A stretch of DNA of 64,000 bases from Azorhizobium caulinodans ORS 571 (GCF_000010525.1 NC_009937.1:1555501-1619500), one strand, 5' to 3'. Shown: positions 53,445 to 63,297, numbered from the stretch's first letter. A program made the numbers and translations. The notes: generated from the letters alone by a model not told the origin.

Positions 53445-54322
53445 GGAACTTCGATCAGTTCACCATCACGCAGGCCGTGCTGGAGCGGGTCGCCAACACG
53501 CCGGACGCCCGCACCCGGCAGATCAGCGAGGCGCTGGTTCGCCACCTGCACGATTTCATCCGCGAGGTGCGCCCCACCCAGGCGGAATGGGAGCAGGGCA
53601 TCGCCTTCCTCACCGCCACCGGCCACATGTGCACCGGCACGCGGCAGGAATTCATCCTGCTCTCCGACACGCTTGGCGTTTCCATGCTGGTGGATGCGAT
53701 CAATCACGATCACCAGCAGGCGGTGACGGAGAGCACGGTTCTGGGTCCCTTCTATGTGGAGGGGCCGCCGGAGCAGCCCTGCGGCAGCGACATTTCCGGC
53801 GATCTGCCGGGCGAGCCCATGTTCGCCTCCGGCACCGTGCGCACGGCCGACGGCACGCCGCTCGCCAATGCCATCGTGGACGTGTGGCATTCGGACGAGG
53901 ACGGCTATTACGACGTGCAGCACGAAGGGGAGGGGCTGGTCGCCCGCGCCCGCTTCCGCACCGATGAGGCGGGCCACTTCCATTTCTGGTCCATCAAGCC
54001 CGCCGCCTATCCGATCCCCCATGACGGGCCGGTGGGCAAGATGCTGCAGGCCCAGGGGCGCCATCCCTGGCGTCCGGCGCATGTGCATTTCATGATCGAG
54101 GCGCCCGGTTATGAGAAGCTCGTGACCCACGTCTTCGTGGCGGGCGATGCCTATCTCGACAGCGATGCGGTCTTCGGCGTGAAGGACTCGCTCATCTGCG
54201 ACTTCGCCGTCCATCCCGCCGGCGCCGCGCCGGACGGTCGCGTGGTTGACCGCCCATGGTGCGAACTCACCTACGATTTCCGGCTCAATCCGGTCTCCAA
54301 CGCCGCCTCGCGTGCGGCCTAG
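53441..54322 (+). CDS. Hydroxyquinol 1,2-dioxygenase (intradiol)
   Basis: A 293-aa non-heme Fe(III) intradiol dioxygenase cleaving 1,2,4-trihydroxybenzene to maleylacetate. The N-terminal helical dimerisation domain (about 1-95) is followed by the beta-sandwich. Iron ligands are placed as Tyr157 (GYYDV), Tyr190 (AAYPIP), His214 and His216 (PAHVHFMI), with the same spacing as in characterised hydroxyquinol dioxygenases. The nearby maleylacetate reductase supports hydroxyquinol rather than catechol as substrate. Translationally coupled to the upstream dehydrogenase. Confidence 0.92.
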   Translation: MRNFDQFTITQAVLERVANTPDARTRQISEALVRHLHDFIREVRPTQAEWEQGIAFLTATGHMCTGTRQEFILLSDTLGVSMLVDAINHDHQQAVTESTVLGPFYVEGPPEQPCGSDISGDLPGEPMFASGTVRTADGTPLANAIVDVWHSDEDGYYDVQHEGEGLVARARFRTDEAGHFHFWSIKPAAYPIPHDGPVGKMLQAQGRHPWRPAHVHFMIEAPGYEKLVTHVFVAGDAYLDSDAVFGVKDSLICDFAVHPAGAAPDGRVVDRPWCELTYDFRLNPVSNAASRAA

Positions 54323-54332
54323 GCTCGCCATT

Positions 54333-54403
54333 CGGCCGGCGCCTTGAGCCGGCCGGACGGTACGTCCCAGTAGCTTCAGTCTGTCCGGAGACGCCATCTC
54401 CGG
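54333..54403 (+). promoter_or_regulatory. Two consecutive hairpins within the operon
   Basis: CGGCCGGC-7 nt-GCCGGCCG (54333-54355) and CCGGAGA-CGCCA-TCTCCGG (54385-54403) fill the only long gap (159 bp) in the catabolic operon. They may attenuate or process the mRNA between enzymes and transporter genes. No T-run. Confidence 0.45.
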
Positions 54404-54481
54404 CCCTTGATGGCGCAAGCGGTTTCGAACATCCGCAGACCGAGAGCCCGGAAAACGGGCCCCTTGCGGAGGGAGGAAGAC

Positions 54482-55921
54482 ATGTCTGCCCAAGCCCGCA
54501 TCGATGGCGTGCCCATCGGTGCCCCCTCGCTCGACATCATCATGGCGCGGCTCGCGGCCATCGTCGGCGATCGTGCCAGTGCCGCCCCCGGCGTGCGGGC
54601 CGATCACGGCCGCAGCGAGGCCTATCACGCCGCCCGCCCGCCAGACGTGGTGGTCTTTCCGGAGACCACGGCGGAAGTGCAGGCCATCGTGAACCTGTGC
54701 CGCGAGCTCGATCTGCCACTCGTGCCTTTCGGCGCCGGCACCTCGCTCGAAGGCAATGCCGCCGCCCTCCATGGCGGCGTGTGCCTCGACATGGGGCGCA
54801 TGAACCAGATGCTGGAGATCCACGCGGAAGACATGGATGTGCGGGTGCAGCCCGGCATCACCCGCAAGCAGCTCAACGCCCAACTGCGCGACACTGGGCT
54901 GTTCTTCCCCATCGATCCGGGCGCGGACGCCTCCATCGGCGGCATGACCTCCACCCGCGCCTCCGGCACCATGGCGGTGCGCTACGGGACCATGAAGGAC
55001 AATGTGCTGGCCCTGGAAGTGGTGCTGGCCGACGGACGCGCCATCCGCACCGCGCGGCGGGCCAAGAAGTCCGCCGCCGGCTATGATCTCACCCGCCTCT
55101 TCGTGGGGGCCGAGGGGACGCTCGGCGTCATCACCGAGATCACGCTGAAGCTGCATCCGCAGCCGGAGGCGATCTCCTCCGCCGTCTGTGCCTTTCCCGA
55201 CCTGAAGGCGGCCGTGGACACCGCCATCGGCGTCATCCAGTCGGGCGTGCCGGTCGCCCGTATCGAATTGCTCGACGCCGTAATGATGCGGGGCATGAAC
55301 CTGCATTCGCGCCTCGGCCTGCCCGAGGTGCCGCACCTGTTCTTCGAGTTTCACGGCTCCAGCGCTTACGTGACCGAGCAGGCGGAGACCGCGCAGGCCA
55401 TCGCGGCGGACAACGGCGGCCAGGGCTTTCAGTGGGCGGTGACGCCCGAGGAGCGCACCCGGCTCTGGCACGCCCGCGACAACACGCTTTATGCGGGCCT
55501 CGCCCTGCGTCCCGGCGCCAAGGCCATGATTACCGACGTGTGCGTGCCCATCTCGCGGCTCGCGGACTGTCTCGTCGACACCGCTGCCGATCTTGTCGAA
55601 TGCGGCCTCGTCGCGCCGGTGGTGGGCCATGTGGGTGATGGAAATTTTCACCTGCTGGTGCTCATCGACCCGCAGGACCCGGAAGAGCTTGCCCGCGCCA
55701 AGGCCTTCAACGAGCGGCTGGTACGCCGGGCCATCGCGCTGGACGGCACCTGCACCGGCGAGCACGGCATCGGCATGGGCAAGATGGACTTCCTCGCCCT
55801 CGAATTGGGCGAGGCGGTGGATGCCATGCGGCTGCTCAAGGGTGCGCTCGATCCGCACGGCATTCTGAACCCCGGCAAGATCTTCAAGCCCCATCCTCCC
55901 ACCCAAGGATCTGCGCCATGA
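54482..55921 (+). CDS. FAD-linked oxidase, GlcD / D-2-hydroxyacid dehydrogenase type
   Basis: A 479-aa flavoprotein with an N-terminal PCMH FAD-binding domain (VVFPETTAEVQAIVNLCREL, PFGAGTSLEGNAAALHGGVC) and a C-terminal FAD-oxidase domain with HVGDGNFHLLVLID and GTCTGEHGIGMGKMDFL. Family members oxidise D-lactate, glycolate or D-2-hydroxyglutarate. ATG 54482 with GGAGGAAGAC is chosen. Its TGA overlaps the ABC ATPase start, linking catabolism and uptake. Confidence 0.92.
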   Translation: MSAQARIDGVPIGAPSLDIIMARLAAIVGDRASAAPGVRADHGRSEAYHAARPPDVVVFPETTAEVQAIVNLCRELDLPLVPFGAGTSLEGNAAALHGGVCLDMGRMNQMLEIHAEDMDVRVQPGITRKQLNAQLRDTGLFFPIDPGADASIGGMTSTRASGTMAVRYGTMKDNVLALEVVLADGRAIRTARRAKKSAAGYDLTRLFVGAEGTLGVITEITLKLHPQPEAISSAVCAFPDLKAAVDTAIGVIQSGVPVARIELLDAVMMRGMNLHSRLGLPEVPHLFFEFHGSSAYVTEQAETAQAIAADNGGQGFQWAVTPEERTRLWHARDNTLYAGLALRPGAKAMITDVCVPISRLADCLVDTAADLVECGLVAPVVGHVGDGNFHLLVLIDPQDPEELARAKAFNERLVRRAIALDGTCTGEHGIGMGKMDFLALELGEAVDAMRLLKGALDPHGILNPGKIFKPHPPTQGSAP

Positions 55922-57468
55922 GAGCGGTGATGGAAAAGATGCCCCGCCTCGAAGCCGCCCCGTCCGCCGAGACCCCCGGCACGCCACTTCTGGAACTGCG
56001 CGGCATCTCGAAGGTGTTTCCCGGCGTGAAAGCGCTGGATGACGTGTCCTTCGCCGTCTGGCCCGGCGAAGTGCACATGCTGCTCGGCGAGAACGGCGCT
56101 GGCAAATCCTCGCTGATGAAGGTGCTCTGCGGCGCCTATCAGGCGGATGCGGGCGAGTATTTCCACAAGGGAGAGCAGGTCGATATCCGCTCGCCCGCCG
56201 ATGCCCGGCGCTTCGGGATTTCGGTCATCTTTCAGGAGTTCTCGCTCGTTCCCTATCTGGACGTCGCGCAGAACATCTTCCTTGGCCGGGAATTTCCCTC
56301 GAAGATTCCAGGTCTTCTGGATCGCCGCCGTCTCTATCGCGAGGCGCAGGCGGTGCTCGACCTCATCGGCCTCGACGTGGACCCACGCACCAAGGTGCAC
56401 AGCCTCGGCGTCGCCCAGCAGCAGATGGTGGAGATCGGCAAGGCGCTCTCGCAGGATGCCCGCATCCTGGTGATGGACGAGCCGACCGCCGCTTTGTCGG
56501 ACCGCGAGACGGAACGTCTGTTCGAGGTGATGCGTCAGCTTCAGGCCAAGGGCGTCGCCATCATCTACATCTCCCACCGCATGGCCGAGGTGTTTGCCCT
56601 CGGCGACCGCATCACCGTTCTGCGCGACGGCAAGATGGTGGGCCGGGCGCTTCCGGGCGAGACCTCTCCGGATGAACTGGTGCGGATGATGGTCGGCCGC
56701 AACGTCGACATGTCCTATCCGCGCCGCTTCGCCACCGAGCTCGGCGAGACCGTGCTGGAGGTGAAGAATGTCAGTTCGGTCAACGGCATCCGGGACATAA
56801 ACCTGAAGGTCCGCGCCGGGGAGATCGTGGGCCTGTGCGGTCTGGTCGGCTCCGGCCGCACCGAGGTGGCGCGGGCCATCTTCGGCGCCGATGCGGTGAC
56901 CGCCGGCGAGATCCGCCTGTTCGGCAAGCCGCAGACCGGCGGGCCGGACGCGGCCGCGCGGGCCGGCGTCGGCCTCATCCCCGAGAGCCGCAAGACCGAA
57001 GGCCTGGCGCTCATCCGCTCGGTCAGCGACAACCTCGCCATCGCGGGCTTGCCGAAGCTGTTCCCGAACATGGTCTTCTCGCCCGCCAAGGCGCGCCGCT
57101 CGGCGCAGGAACTGATCCAGCGCCTGCGCATCGCAACGCCTTCGCCACGCCAGAACGTGGCCGTGCTCTCGGGCGGCAACCAGCAGAAGGTGGTGATCGG
57201 CAAGTGGCTGGCCGCCGGCACGCGGCTCTTCATCTTCGACGAGCCGACCCGCGGCATCGACGTGGGTGCGAAGTCGGAAATCTTCGCCCTCATCGATCAA
57301 TTGGTGGCCGAGGGCGCGGCGGTGTTGATGATCTCGTCCGAACAGGCCGAGATCGTCCATGTCTGCGACCGCGCCTATGTGATGCGCGGCAAGCGCATCG
57401 TCGGCGAACTCGCCCGCGCCGACCTTTCCGAAGAGAACATCGTCCGAATGGGGATGCACGATGAGTGA
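55918..57468 (+). CDS. Sugar-type ABC transporter ATPase (RbsA/XylG family)
   Basis: A 516-aa double ATPase. The first domain has Walker A GENGAGKS (57-64), signature-like SLGVAQQQMVEIGKALSQD and Walker B ILVMDEPTAALS. The second has a degenerate P-loop (LVGSGRTE), LSGGNQQKVVIGKWLA and LFIFDEPTRGID, the usual asymmetry in this class. It energises two permeases and one binding protein downstream. ATG 55918 overlaps the oxidase stop; later ATGs (55930, 55939) are possible. Confidence 0.94.
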   Translation: MRAVMEKMPRLEAAPSAETPGTPLLELRGISKVFPGVKALDDVSFAVWPGEVHMLLGENGAGKSSLMKVLCGAYQADAGEYFHKGEQVDIRSPADARRFGISVIFQEFSLVPYLDVAQNIFLGREFPSKIPGLLDRRRLYREAQAVLDLIGLDVDPRTKVHSLGVAQQQMVEIGKALSQDARILVMDEPTAALSDRETERLFEVMRQLQAKGVAIIYISHRMAEVFALGDRITVLRDGKMVGRALPGETSPDELVRMMVGRNVDMSYPRRFATELGETVLEVKNVSSVNGIRDINLKVRAGEIVGLCGLVGSGRTEVARAIFGADAVTAGEIRLFGKPQTGGPDAAARAGVGLIPESRKTEGLALIRSVSDNLAIAGLPKLFPNMVFSPAKARRSAQELIQRLRIATPSPRQNVAVLSGGNQQKVVIGKWLAAGTRLFIFDEPTRGIDVGAKSEIFALIDQLVAEGAAVLMISSEQAEIVHVCDRAYVMRGKRIVGELARADLSEENIVRMGMHDE

Positions 57469-58417
57469 CCTTGCCCTCGCCCCCACCCGTGCGCGCCGGT
57501 TGCCGGCGGTGCCCGGGGTTGCCGTCGCCCTCGTCGGCCTCGCGGTCCTGTTCGCCATCGCGAGCCCCGGCTTCCTGTCGCCGGGCAATCTGTCGAACAT
57601 CCTCGTCCAGTCGGTGATCCTGCTGCTCCTCGCTCTGCCGATGACGCTGATCATCATGACCGAGGGGCTCGACCTCTCCATGGGCGCAGTGCTCACGCTC
57701 GCCTCGCTGGTGCTGGCGCTCATCGTCGTGGCGACCCAGTCGCTGGTCCTCGGGTTGCTCGGGGCCATCGCGGTCGGCCTCGTCTTCGGCCTTGCCAATG
57801 GCTGGCTGGTGGCGGTCCTTGGCATCCCGCCCTTCGTCGCCACCCTCGGCACGCTCGGGGCTGCCCAGGGGCTGGCGCTCATCGTGTCCGATGGCCAGAG
57901 CGTGGTCGGCATCCCGCGCTTCGTGCGGCAGGTCTATTCCGGCGAGATGGCGGGCATTCCGACGCCGATCCTCATCGGCGCGGGCTTCTATGCCCTCTTC
58001 CATGTGCTGCTCTATCACACGCGCTTCGGCACCTATGTCTGCGCGCTGGGCGGCAACCGGGATGCGCTGACGCTCGCCGGCGTGCGCTGGCGGCCTCTCC
58101 TCATCGCCGTCTACATGCTGGGCGGCGCCACCGCCGGCGTCGCGGCCCTGCTGATGACGGCCCGCATGAATGCCGGCCATCCCACCGCCGCCATCGGCAT
58201 GGAGTTCGACGCCATCGCCGCCGTGGCGCTGGGCGGGACCTCTTTCGAGAAGGGCAACGGCTGGATCTTCGGCACCCTGCTCGGCGTGCTCACCGTCGGT
58301 GTGCTGCGCAACGGCCTGAACCTCATGGCCGTGCCGTCTTCGGTGCAGGTGGCCTGCATCGGCGCCCTCGTCATCTTCGCCCTCTTCCTCGACGGCATGC
58401 GGAGCCAGAAGTCATGA
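57461..58417 (+). CDS. Sugar-type ABC transporter permease 1 (RbsC family)
   Basis: A 318-aa inner-membrane permease with about 9-10 helices of the BPD_transp_2 family (MTLIIMTEGLDLSMGAVLTL, PPFVATLGTLGAAQGLALIV, ALGGTSFEKGNGWIFGTLLG). It overlaps the ATPase gene by 8 nt and the second permease by 4 nt. It forms a heteromeric channel with its neighbour. Confidence 0.93.
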   Translation: MSDLALAPTRARRLPAVPGVAVALVGLAVLFAIASPGFLSPGNLSNILVQSVILLLLALPMTLIIMTEGLDLSMGAVLTLASLVLALIVVATQSLVLGLLGAIAVGLVFGLANGWLVAVLGIPPFVATLGTLGAAQGLALIVSDGQSVVGIPRFVRQVYSGEMAGIPTPILIGAGFYALFHVLLYHTRFGTYVCALGGNRDALTLAGVRWRPLLIAVYMLGGATAGVAALLMTARMNAGHPTAAIGMEFDAIAAVALGGTSFEKGNGWIFGTLLGVLTVGVLRNGLNLMAVPSSVQVACIGALVIFALFLDGMRSQKS

Positions 58418-59388
58418 GCCTCGCCAGCGACGTTCCGGCGGGCTCGCCCCGCCTCCATCTGTCCAAGGATGTCCAGCAGATCGTCTATCGGCTGCTCGCC
58501 GCCGGCCTGATCTGCCTGGCGCTGGGCATCGCCACCGATGCCTTCTTCACCACCAACAACATCCTCAACGTGCTGCGTCAGGCGAGCCTGCTGTTCTTCC
58601 TCGCCTCCGGCCTCACGCTGGTGATCCTGACGGGCGGGCTCGATCTCTCCATCGGCGCCAATATCGGCCTCTCGGCGTGCCTCGCCGCCACCGTCATCAA
58701 GGCCACGGGCTCGCCGGTGCTGGGCACGCTGACGGGGCTCGCCACCGGCTGCGCCATCGGCATCTGCAACGGCCTCATGGTGGCGAAGCTGCGCATCCCC
58801 TCCTTCATCGCCACCTACGGCATGCTGTGGGTGCTGCACGGCATCACCTATTACTACATGGCCGGCGAGACCATTCATGGCTTCCCGCCCGGCTTCCGGC
58901 AGATCGGCTCGGGGCATTTCCTCGGCATTCCGATCCCGGTCTATCTGATGGTCGTCTTCCTCGTCGCCGGAACGATCTTCGCCCAGAGGACCGTGTGGGG
59001 GCAGCAGATCTATGCCATCGGCGCCAATCCGGTGGCGGCGCGGCTGACGGGCATTCCCATCCACCGCCGGCTGATCCTCGTCTATGGCTTTTCCGGCGCC
59101 ATGGCGGGCGTCGCCTCCATCGTCTTCCTCGCCCGTCTCAATTCGGCAGAGGGGGACATCGGCGAGGCCATGACGCTGCCGGCCATCGCGGCGGTGCTCA
59201 TCGGCGGTGCCTCGCTGTTCGGCGGCATCGGCAGCGTGTTCGGCACCTTCATCGGCGCCCTCATCCTCACGCTCGTCCTCAACGGCATGAACCTGCTCGC
59301 CATCAACGCCAGCTGGCAGCCGCTCGTGACCGGCGCGATCCTCGTCTTCGCCGTCTGGCTCGACATGTACGGCCGCAAGAAGGCCTGA
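58414..59388 (+). CDS. Sugar-type ABC transporter permease 2 (RbsC family)
   Basis: A 324-aa permease of the same family (LTLVILTGGLDLSIGANIGL, IPSFIATYGMLWVLHGITYY, GGASLFGGIGSVFGTFIGAL). Two different permeases rather than an RbsC homodimer suggests a dedicated importer. ATGA overlap with permease 1; the binding-protein gene follows after 40 nt. Confidence 0.93.
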   Translation: MSLASDVPAGSPRLHLSKDVQQIVYRLLAAGLICLALGIATDAFFTTNNILNVLRQASLLFFLASGLTLVILTGGLDLSIGANIGLSACLAATVIKATGSPVLGTLTGLATGCAIGICNGLMVAKLRIPSFIATYGMLWVLHGITYYYMAGETIHGFPPGFRQIGSGHFLGIPIPVYLMVVFLVAGTIFAQRTVWGQQIYAIGANPVAARLTGIPIHRRLILVYGFSGAMAGVASIVFLARLNSAEGDIGEAMTLPAIAAVLIGGASLFGGIGSVFGTFIGALILTLVLNGMNLLAINASWQPLVTGAILVFAVWLDMYGRKKA

Positions 59389-59428
59389 GCCGCGTCACCA
59401 ATCCAGAATAATTACCGGAGGAAACCCA

Positions 59429-60403
59429 ATGTCGAAGCTCAAGCTGTTCGGAGTGGTGCTGCCCGCCGCCTTGCTGGCCACCAGCGCCTTTGCGGCGGAT
59501 GAGACCATCGCCGTCTTCACCAAGAACCAGACCAATCCCTATTTCCAGACCGTGCGCGTGGGCGCCGAAGCCGCAGCCAAGGCCATGGGCGCCAAGGTGG
59601 TGCACTACATTCCCACCAAGCCCGACTCCATCCCCGAGCAGCTCAGCCAGATCGAGGATGTGATCGTGAAGAAGCCGAGCGCCATCGTCTTCGTGCCGGT
59701 GGACTACAAGGCCATGGTGCCCGGCGTCGAGCAGATCAACGATGCCAAGATTCCCGTCGTCAATGTCACGGACCGCAGCGCCGGCGGCAAGTTCCTCGCC
59801 TTCGTCGGCGCGGACGACTACAGCCTCGGCCTCGAGACCGGCCGTTATCTGCTCAAGGAGATGGGCGGCAAGGGCAACGTGGTGATCCTGGAAGGCGTGA
59901 AGGGTTCCCTCACCAATGTGGACCGGGTGCGCGGCTTCAATGATGCGCTCAAGGAATTCAAGGACGTGAAGCTGCTCGCCAGCCAGCCGGCCAATTACCA
60001 GCGCCTGCAGGGGTTGCAGGTGATGGAAAACCTCATGCAGTCGCACCCGCAGATCGACGGCGTGCTGGCGGCCAACGACGCCATGGCCATCGGCGCCATC
60101 GAGGCACTGGACGGGGCCAACCGCAAGGCCAAGGTGGTCGGCATCAACGGCACCAAGGAGGCGGTGGATGCCATCAAGTCCGGCAAGCTGCTGGCGTCCG
60201 GTGATTACAACGGCTTCCTCCAGGGCTGCATCGGCACCATGGTCGCCATCCGCGCCCTGCGCAAGGAGACCATCGTCAATGAGGTGGTGCTGAAGCCCAC
60301 CGTCGTGAATGCCTCGAACTACAAGCCCTATGACGTGCCGCTGGAGAGCCGTTCCTGCCCGAGCTGGTCGGATGCTGCGGCCCTGTCGGTGAAGACCAAC
60401 TGA
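59429..60403 (+). CDS. Periplasmic sugar-type substrate-binding protein (RbsB family)
   Basis: A 324-aa periplasmic protein with a Sec signal (VVLPAALLATSAFA, cleavage before ADETIAVF). It has the Peripla_BP_4 fold: FTKNQTNPYFQTVRVGAEAA, IVFVPVDYKAMVPGVEQIND, VLAANDAMAIGAIEAL, GINGTKEAVDAIKSGKLLAS. ACCGGAGGAAACCC before the ATG is the strongest ribosome site in the operon, as expected for the most abundant component. Family ligands are sugars, polyols and cyclitols; the operon context adds an aromatic or cyclic candidate. Confidence 0.94.
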   Translation: MSKLKLFGVVLPAALLATSAFAADETIAVFTKNQTNPYFQTVRVGAEAAAKAMGAKVVHYIPTKPDSIPEQLSQIEDVIVKKPSAIVFVPVDYKAMVPGVEQINDAKIPVVNVTDRSAGGKFLAFVGADDYSLGLETGRYLLKEMGGKGNVVILEGVKGSLTNVDRVRGFNDALKEFKDVKLLASQPANYQRLQGLQVMENLMQSHPQIDGVLAANDAMAIGAIEALDGANRKAKVVGINGTKEAVDAIKSGKLLASGDYNGFLQGCIGTMVAIRALRKETIVNEVVLKPTVVNASNYKPYDVPLESRSCPSWSDAAALSVKTN

Positions 60404-60439
60404 GACGGCAGAGCCGTCACGCTTTGAAGAGAGAAGAGG

Positions 60440-60490
60440 GCGCTTTCCCGATGGCCTGGACCGGGACCCGCTCCGGCCATCGGGAGGCGC
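60440..60490 (+). terminator. Terminator after the ABC operon
   Basis: GCGCTTTCCCGATGGCC and GGCCATCGGGAGGCGC pair almost perfectly around an 18-nt loop, followed by TTTCG, 36 nt after the binding-protein stop. Confidence 0.75.
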
Positions 60491-60499
60491 TTTCGCCCC

Positions 60500-60802
60500 A
60501 TGGAGCCTGTGCTGATGCTGTTTGCCATTCATGCCGTTGACCGCGATGGCGCGCTTTCCGAGCGTCTTGCCCATTACGACGCCCACAAGGCCTTTCTCTC
60601 CGACACGTCGGCCTTCGGCGTGCGGATCGTGATGTCCGGGCCGCTGGTGAGCGATGACGGCCAGACGATGATCGGAAGCCTCTTCCTCATCGAGGCGGAA
60701 GACCGGGCCGCGGTAGAGCGCTTCCACGCCGCCGACCCGTTCAAGAAGGCGGGCATCTGGGCTCGCGTCACCATCACCGGCTTCATCCGCCGTCAGGGCT
60801 GA
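60500..60802 (+). CDS. YciI-family protein
   Basis: A 100-aa ferredoxin-like A/B barrel protein: LFAIHAVDRDG, RLAHYDAHKAFL, IVMSGPLVSDDG and a C-terminal ADPFKKAGIWARVTITGFI with the family's His-Asp pair (AADPF). YciI proteins resemble muconolactone isomerases and often sit by catabolic genes. The start is 60500 or the ATG at 60515. It follows the operon terminator, so read-through may supply it. Possible intermediate-handling role; unproven. Confidence 0.88.
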   Translation: MEPVLMLFAIHAVDRDGALSERLAHYDAHKAFLSDTSAFGVRIVMSGPLVSDDGQTMIGSLFLIEAEDRAAVERFHAADPFKKAGIWARVTITGFIRRQG

Positions 60803-60831
60803 GGCCGTCGCTCAAACGCGGATGCGGAGCC

Positions 60832-63297
60832 TCATTGCCCGATGAGCTCCGCGACCCGTTTGGCAAGCTTATCGATGTCGAACGGCTTGGTGACGACCGC
60901 CATGCCCGGTTCCAGACCATCCTCGTACAGGCCGGAATCGTGCACATATCCGGTCACGAACAGGACTTTCAGATTGGGGCGGGTGACGCGGGCGGCGTCC
61001 GCAAGCTGGCGTCCGTTGAGGCCGGGCAATCCCACGTCCGTCAGCAGCAGGTCGATGGGCTGGTCGGACTGGAGGATCCTGAGGCCATCGGGCCCGGTAG
61101 AGGCCACCAGCGTCTCATAGCCGAGCGCGCCAAGTGATTCCGTGACCAGCAGCCGGACCGCAGGCTCGTCCTCGACGATCAGGATGGTCGCCGCGTGCTT
61201 GATCGCTTCCGCGCGATCGGCATCGCCCCCGGCGGGCACGATGGGCCGGGCATCTTCCCGCGAGCGGGGGATATACAGCGAGACCACCGTGCCTTGCTGC
61301 TCCACGCTCTCGATAAGGACGGTACCGCCGGACTGCTGGGCAAAGCCGTAGATCATGGAGAGGCCGAGGCCCGTGCCCTTGCCGAGCGGCTTGGTGGTGA
61401 AGAAGGGCTCGAAGGCCTTCGAGATGACATGGGCCGGCATGCCGTGCCCCGTGTCCTCGACCTGGAGCAGCACATAGTCCCCCGGCGCCGGGAGCGCCAC
61501 GCGCCCGAGATCGGCGGGCTCGACCCGGACATTTTCCGTCCGGATGGTGAGCGTTCCGCCGTCCGGCATGGCATCCCGCGAGTTGATCGCGAGATTGAGG
61601 ACCGAACTCTCCAACTGGTTGGGATCGCAGCGGGCGTTCCAGAGATCCTCCTCGGTCTCGATGCGCAGCACGATCAGTTCGCCGATGGACTTCTTGATGA
61701 GGTCCAGCATGCCCACCACCAGCTGGTGCGCCTGTACCGGCTGCGGATCGAGCGACTGCCGGCGGGCGAAGGCGAGCAGGCGCTGTGTGAGCGAGGCCGC
61801 ACGCTCCGCCGAACTCGTGGCGACGGTCAGGAAGCGGTCCACATCCGACGGCCAGTCGGGCTTGATCCTCCGGCGCACCAGATCCAGCGAGCCGATGATG
61901 CCAGTCAGCAGATTGTTGAAATCATGCGCGATGCCGCCGGTGAGCTGTCCTACTGCCTCCATCTTCTGGGCATGGCGCAACGCTTCCTCCGCATTGGCGA
62001 GTGCGGCGGCCTTGGCCTTCTCCTCGGTGACGTCACGCCCATAGCCATAGACGAGGCCATCCTCCATGGCAGTGTTCCACGAGATGTGGCGCACCTCGCC
62101 GTCCGCCGTCTGGAAGCGGTTCTCGAGGCCCGTCAGATAGGAGCCCGACATGGCCTTGCGGAGCGCCTGATGCGCCGGCTCCAGATCGTCGGGGTGGATG
62201 AAATCGGAAAAGCTCCGGCCGACCACGGCTTCGATGGGGTGCTTGAGGATGCGGGTCCAGGACGGGCTGACGGACTGGAAGACGCCCGCTGCGTCCACCG
62301 TCACCAGAAGATCGCGGGAGTTGGTCCAGATGCGATCGGCCCGGCGGCGCTCGGTGGCCAGCGTCGCCACATTGGCGAGGGCGCCGCTGATCTGGCCGGC
62401 GAGGAGATTGGCGAGATCGGCGACATTTTCGCCGCGCTGGCGAAAGGGATTGAGGCCGAGGATGAGAAAGCCGGCGGCGGGCCGGCCGGCGGCGCCGGGA
62501 ATGGGCACGGACAGGGCCTCGCGCGGCCGCGCGGGCCAGTCGCCGGCGGGATAATCCACGTCTGGCGGCAGGGCGAAGCTGATGCCGTTCGCTGGCGGAT
62601 CATCCGGCCATGGCCCGTTCAGCAGATGGGCCGCATCCGCAGAGCAGGCGACGGCCTGCCGTGTGCTCCCGTCGCCGAGGAACAGAAGGGCGAAGGGAAA
62701 GTCCCGCCGGTTGGCGCCGAGCACGGCACAGACCGCAAGGCTCACTTCGTCCCGCGAGGTCACACCTACCAATGCCGTACCGAGCTGCCGCAACGTGCTG
62801 AGCCGGCGGTCGCTGATGACTGGCCGCGTGACCTCGGTCACGATGCATAGCAGGCCCTCTACCGCCCGTTCTGCTCCATAGAGCGGGCTGTAGGAGAAGC
62901 TGTGGTAGGTCTCCTCTGGATAGCCGCTGCGCTCCAGGATGAGCATCAGGCTGTCGTTCCAGGTGGCCTCACCGGCGCGGACCTTGGCCACCTGATCGGC
63001 CACGTCGTCATAGACCTCGGCCCACACCTCGCGGAACGGCCGCCCCAGCATGCTGGGGTGCTTGATGCCGAGCGTCGGGATGTAGGCATCGTTGTAGAAG
63101 AAACGCAGATCCTCGCCCCAGCCGAGCCACATCTCGAAGCGCGAGGTGAGCAGCATGCGCAGAGGGATGGTCAGCCCGTCCGGCCACGTGCTCGGGCAGC
63201 CGAGCGGCGTCGCGGACCAGTCATGCTGGCGCATGAGCTTGGCCATGGCGCTGTCACCGGGGAAAATATCGTCCAGATCTGGCGTCGATCTTCCCAC
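60832..63297 (-). CDS. Hybrid sensor histidine kinase (GAF/PAS-HisKA-HATPase-REC)
   Basis: An 821-aa soluble sensor without transmembrane helices. Order: N-terminal PAS-like region ([20 protein letters not shown]), GAF-like domain (about 165-310), PAS (about 320-430), HisKA with phospho-accepting His458 in [14 protein letters not shown], HATPase with DTGHGMP and [11 protein letters not shown], and a receiver domain with Asp754 in [13 protein letters not shown]. The open frame reaches a TTG at 63369; I use GTG 63297 behind a GGGGGG run, while ATG 63246 would cut conserved residues. No cognate response regulator is adjacent. LOV-type photochemistry is not evident. Confidence 0.92.
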   Translation of the reverse strand: MGRSTPDLDDIFPGDSAMAKLMRQHDWSATPLGCPSTWPDGLTIPLRMLLTSRFEMWLGWGEDLRFFYNDAYIPTLGIKHPSMLGRPFREVWAEVYDDVADQVAKVRAGEATWNDSLMLILERSGYPEETYHSFSYSPLYGAERAVEGLLCIVTEVTRPVISDRRLSTLRQLGTALVGVTSRDEVSLAVCAVLGANRRDFPFALLFLGDGSTRQAVACSADAAHLLNGPWPDDPPANGISFALPPDVDYPAGDWPARPREALSVPIPGAAGRPAAGFLILGLNPFRQRGENVADLANLLAGQISGALANVATLATERRRADRIWTNSRDLLVTVDAAGVFQSVSPSWTRILKHPIEAVVGRSFSDFIHPDDLEPAHQALRKAMSGSYLTGLENRFQTADGEVRHISWNTAMEDGLVYGYGRDVTEEKAKAAALANAEEALRHAQKMEAVGQLTGGIAHDFNNLLTGIIGSLDLVRRRIKPDWPSDVDRFLTVATSSAERAASLTQRLLAFARRQSLDPQPVQAHQLVVGMLDLIKKSIGELIVLRIETEEDLWNARCDPNQLESSVLNLAINSRDAMPDGGTLTIRTENVRVEPADLGRVALPAPGDYVLLQVEDTGHGMPAHVISKAFEPFFTTKPLGKGTGLGLSMIYGFAQQSGGTVLIESVEQQGTVVSLYIPRSREDARPIVPAGGDADRAEAIKHAATILIVEDEPAVRLLVTESLGALGYETLVASTGPDGLRILQSDQPIDLLLTDVGLPGLNGRQLADAARVTRPNLKVLFVTGYVHDSGLYEDGLEPGMAVVTKPFDIDKLAKRVAELIGQ

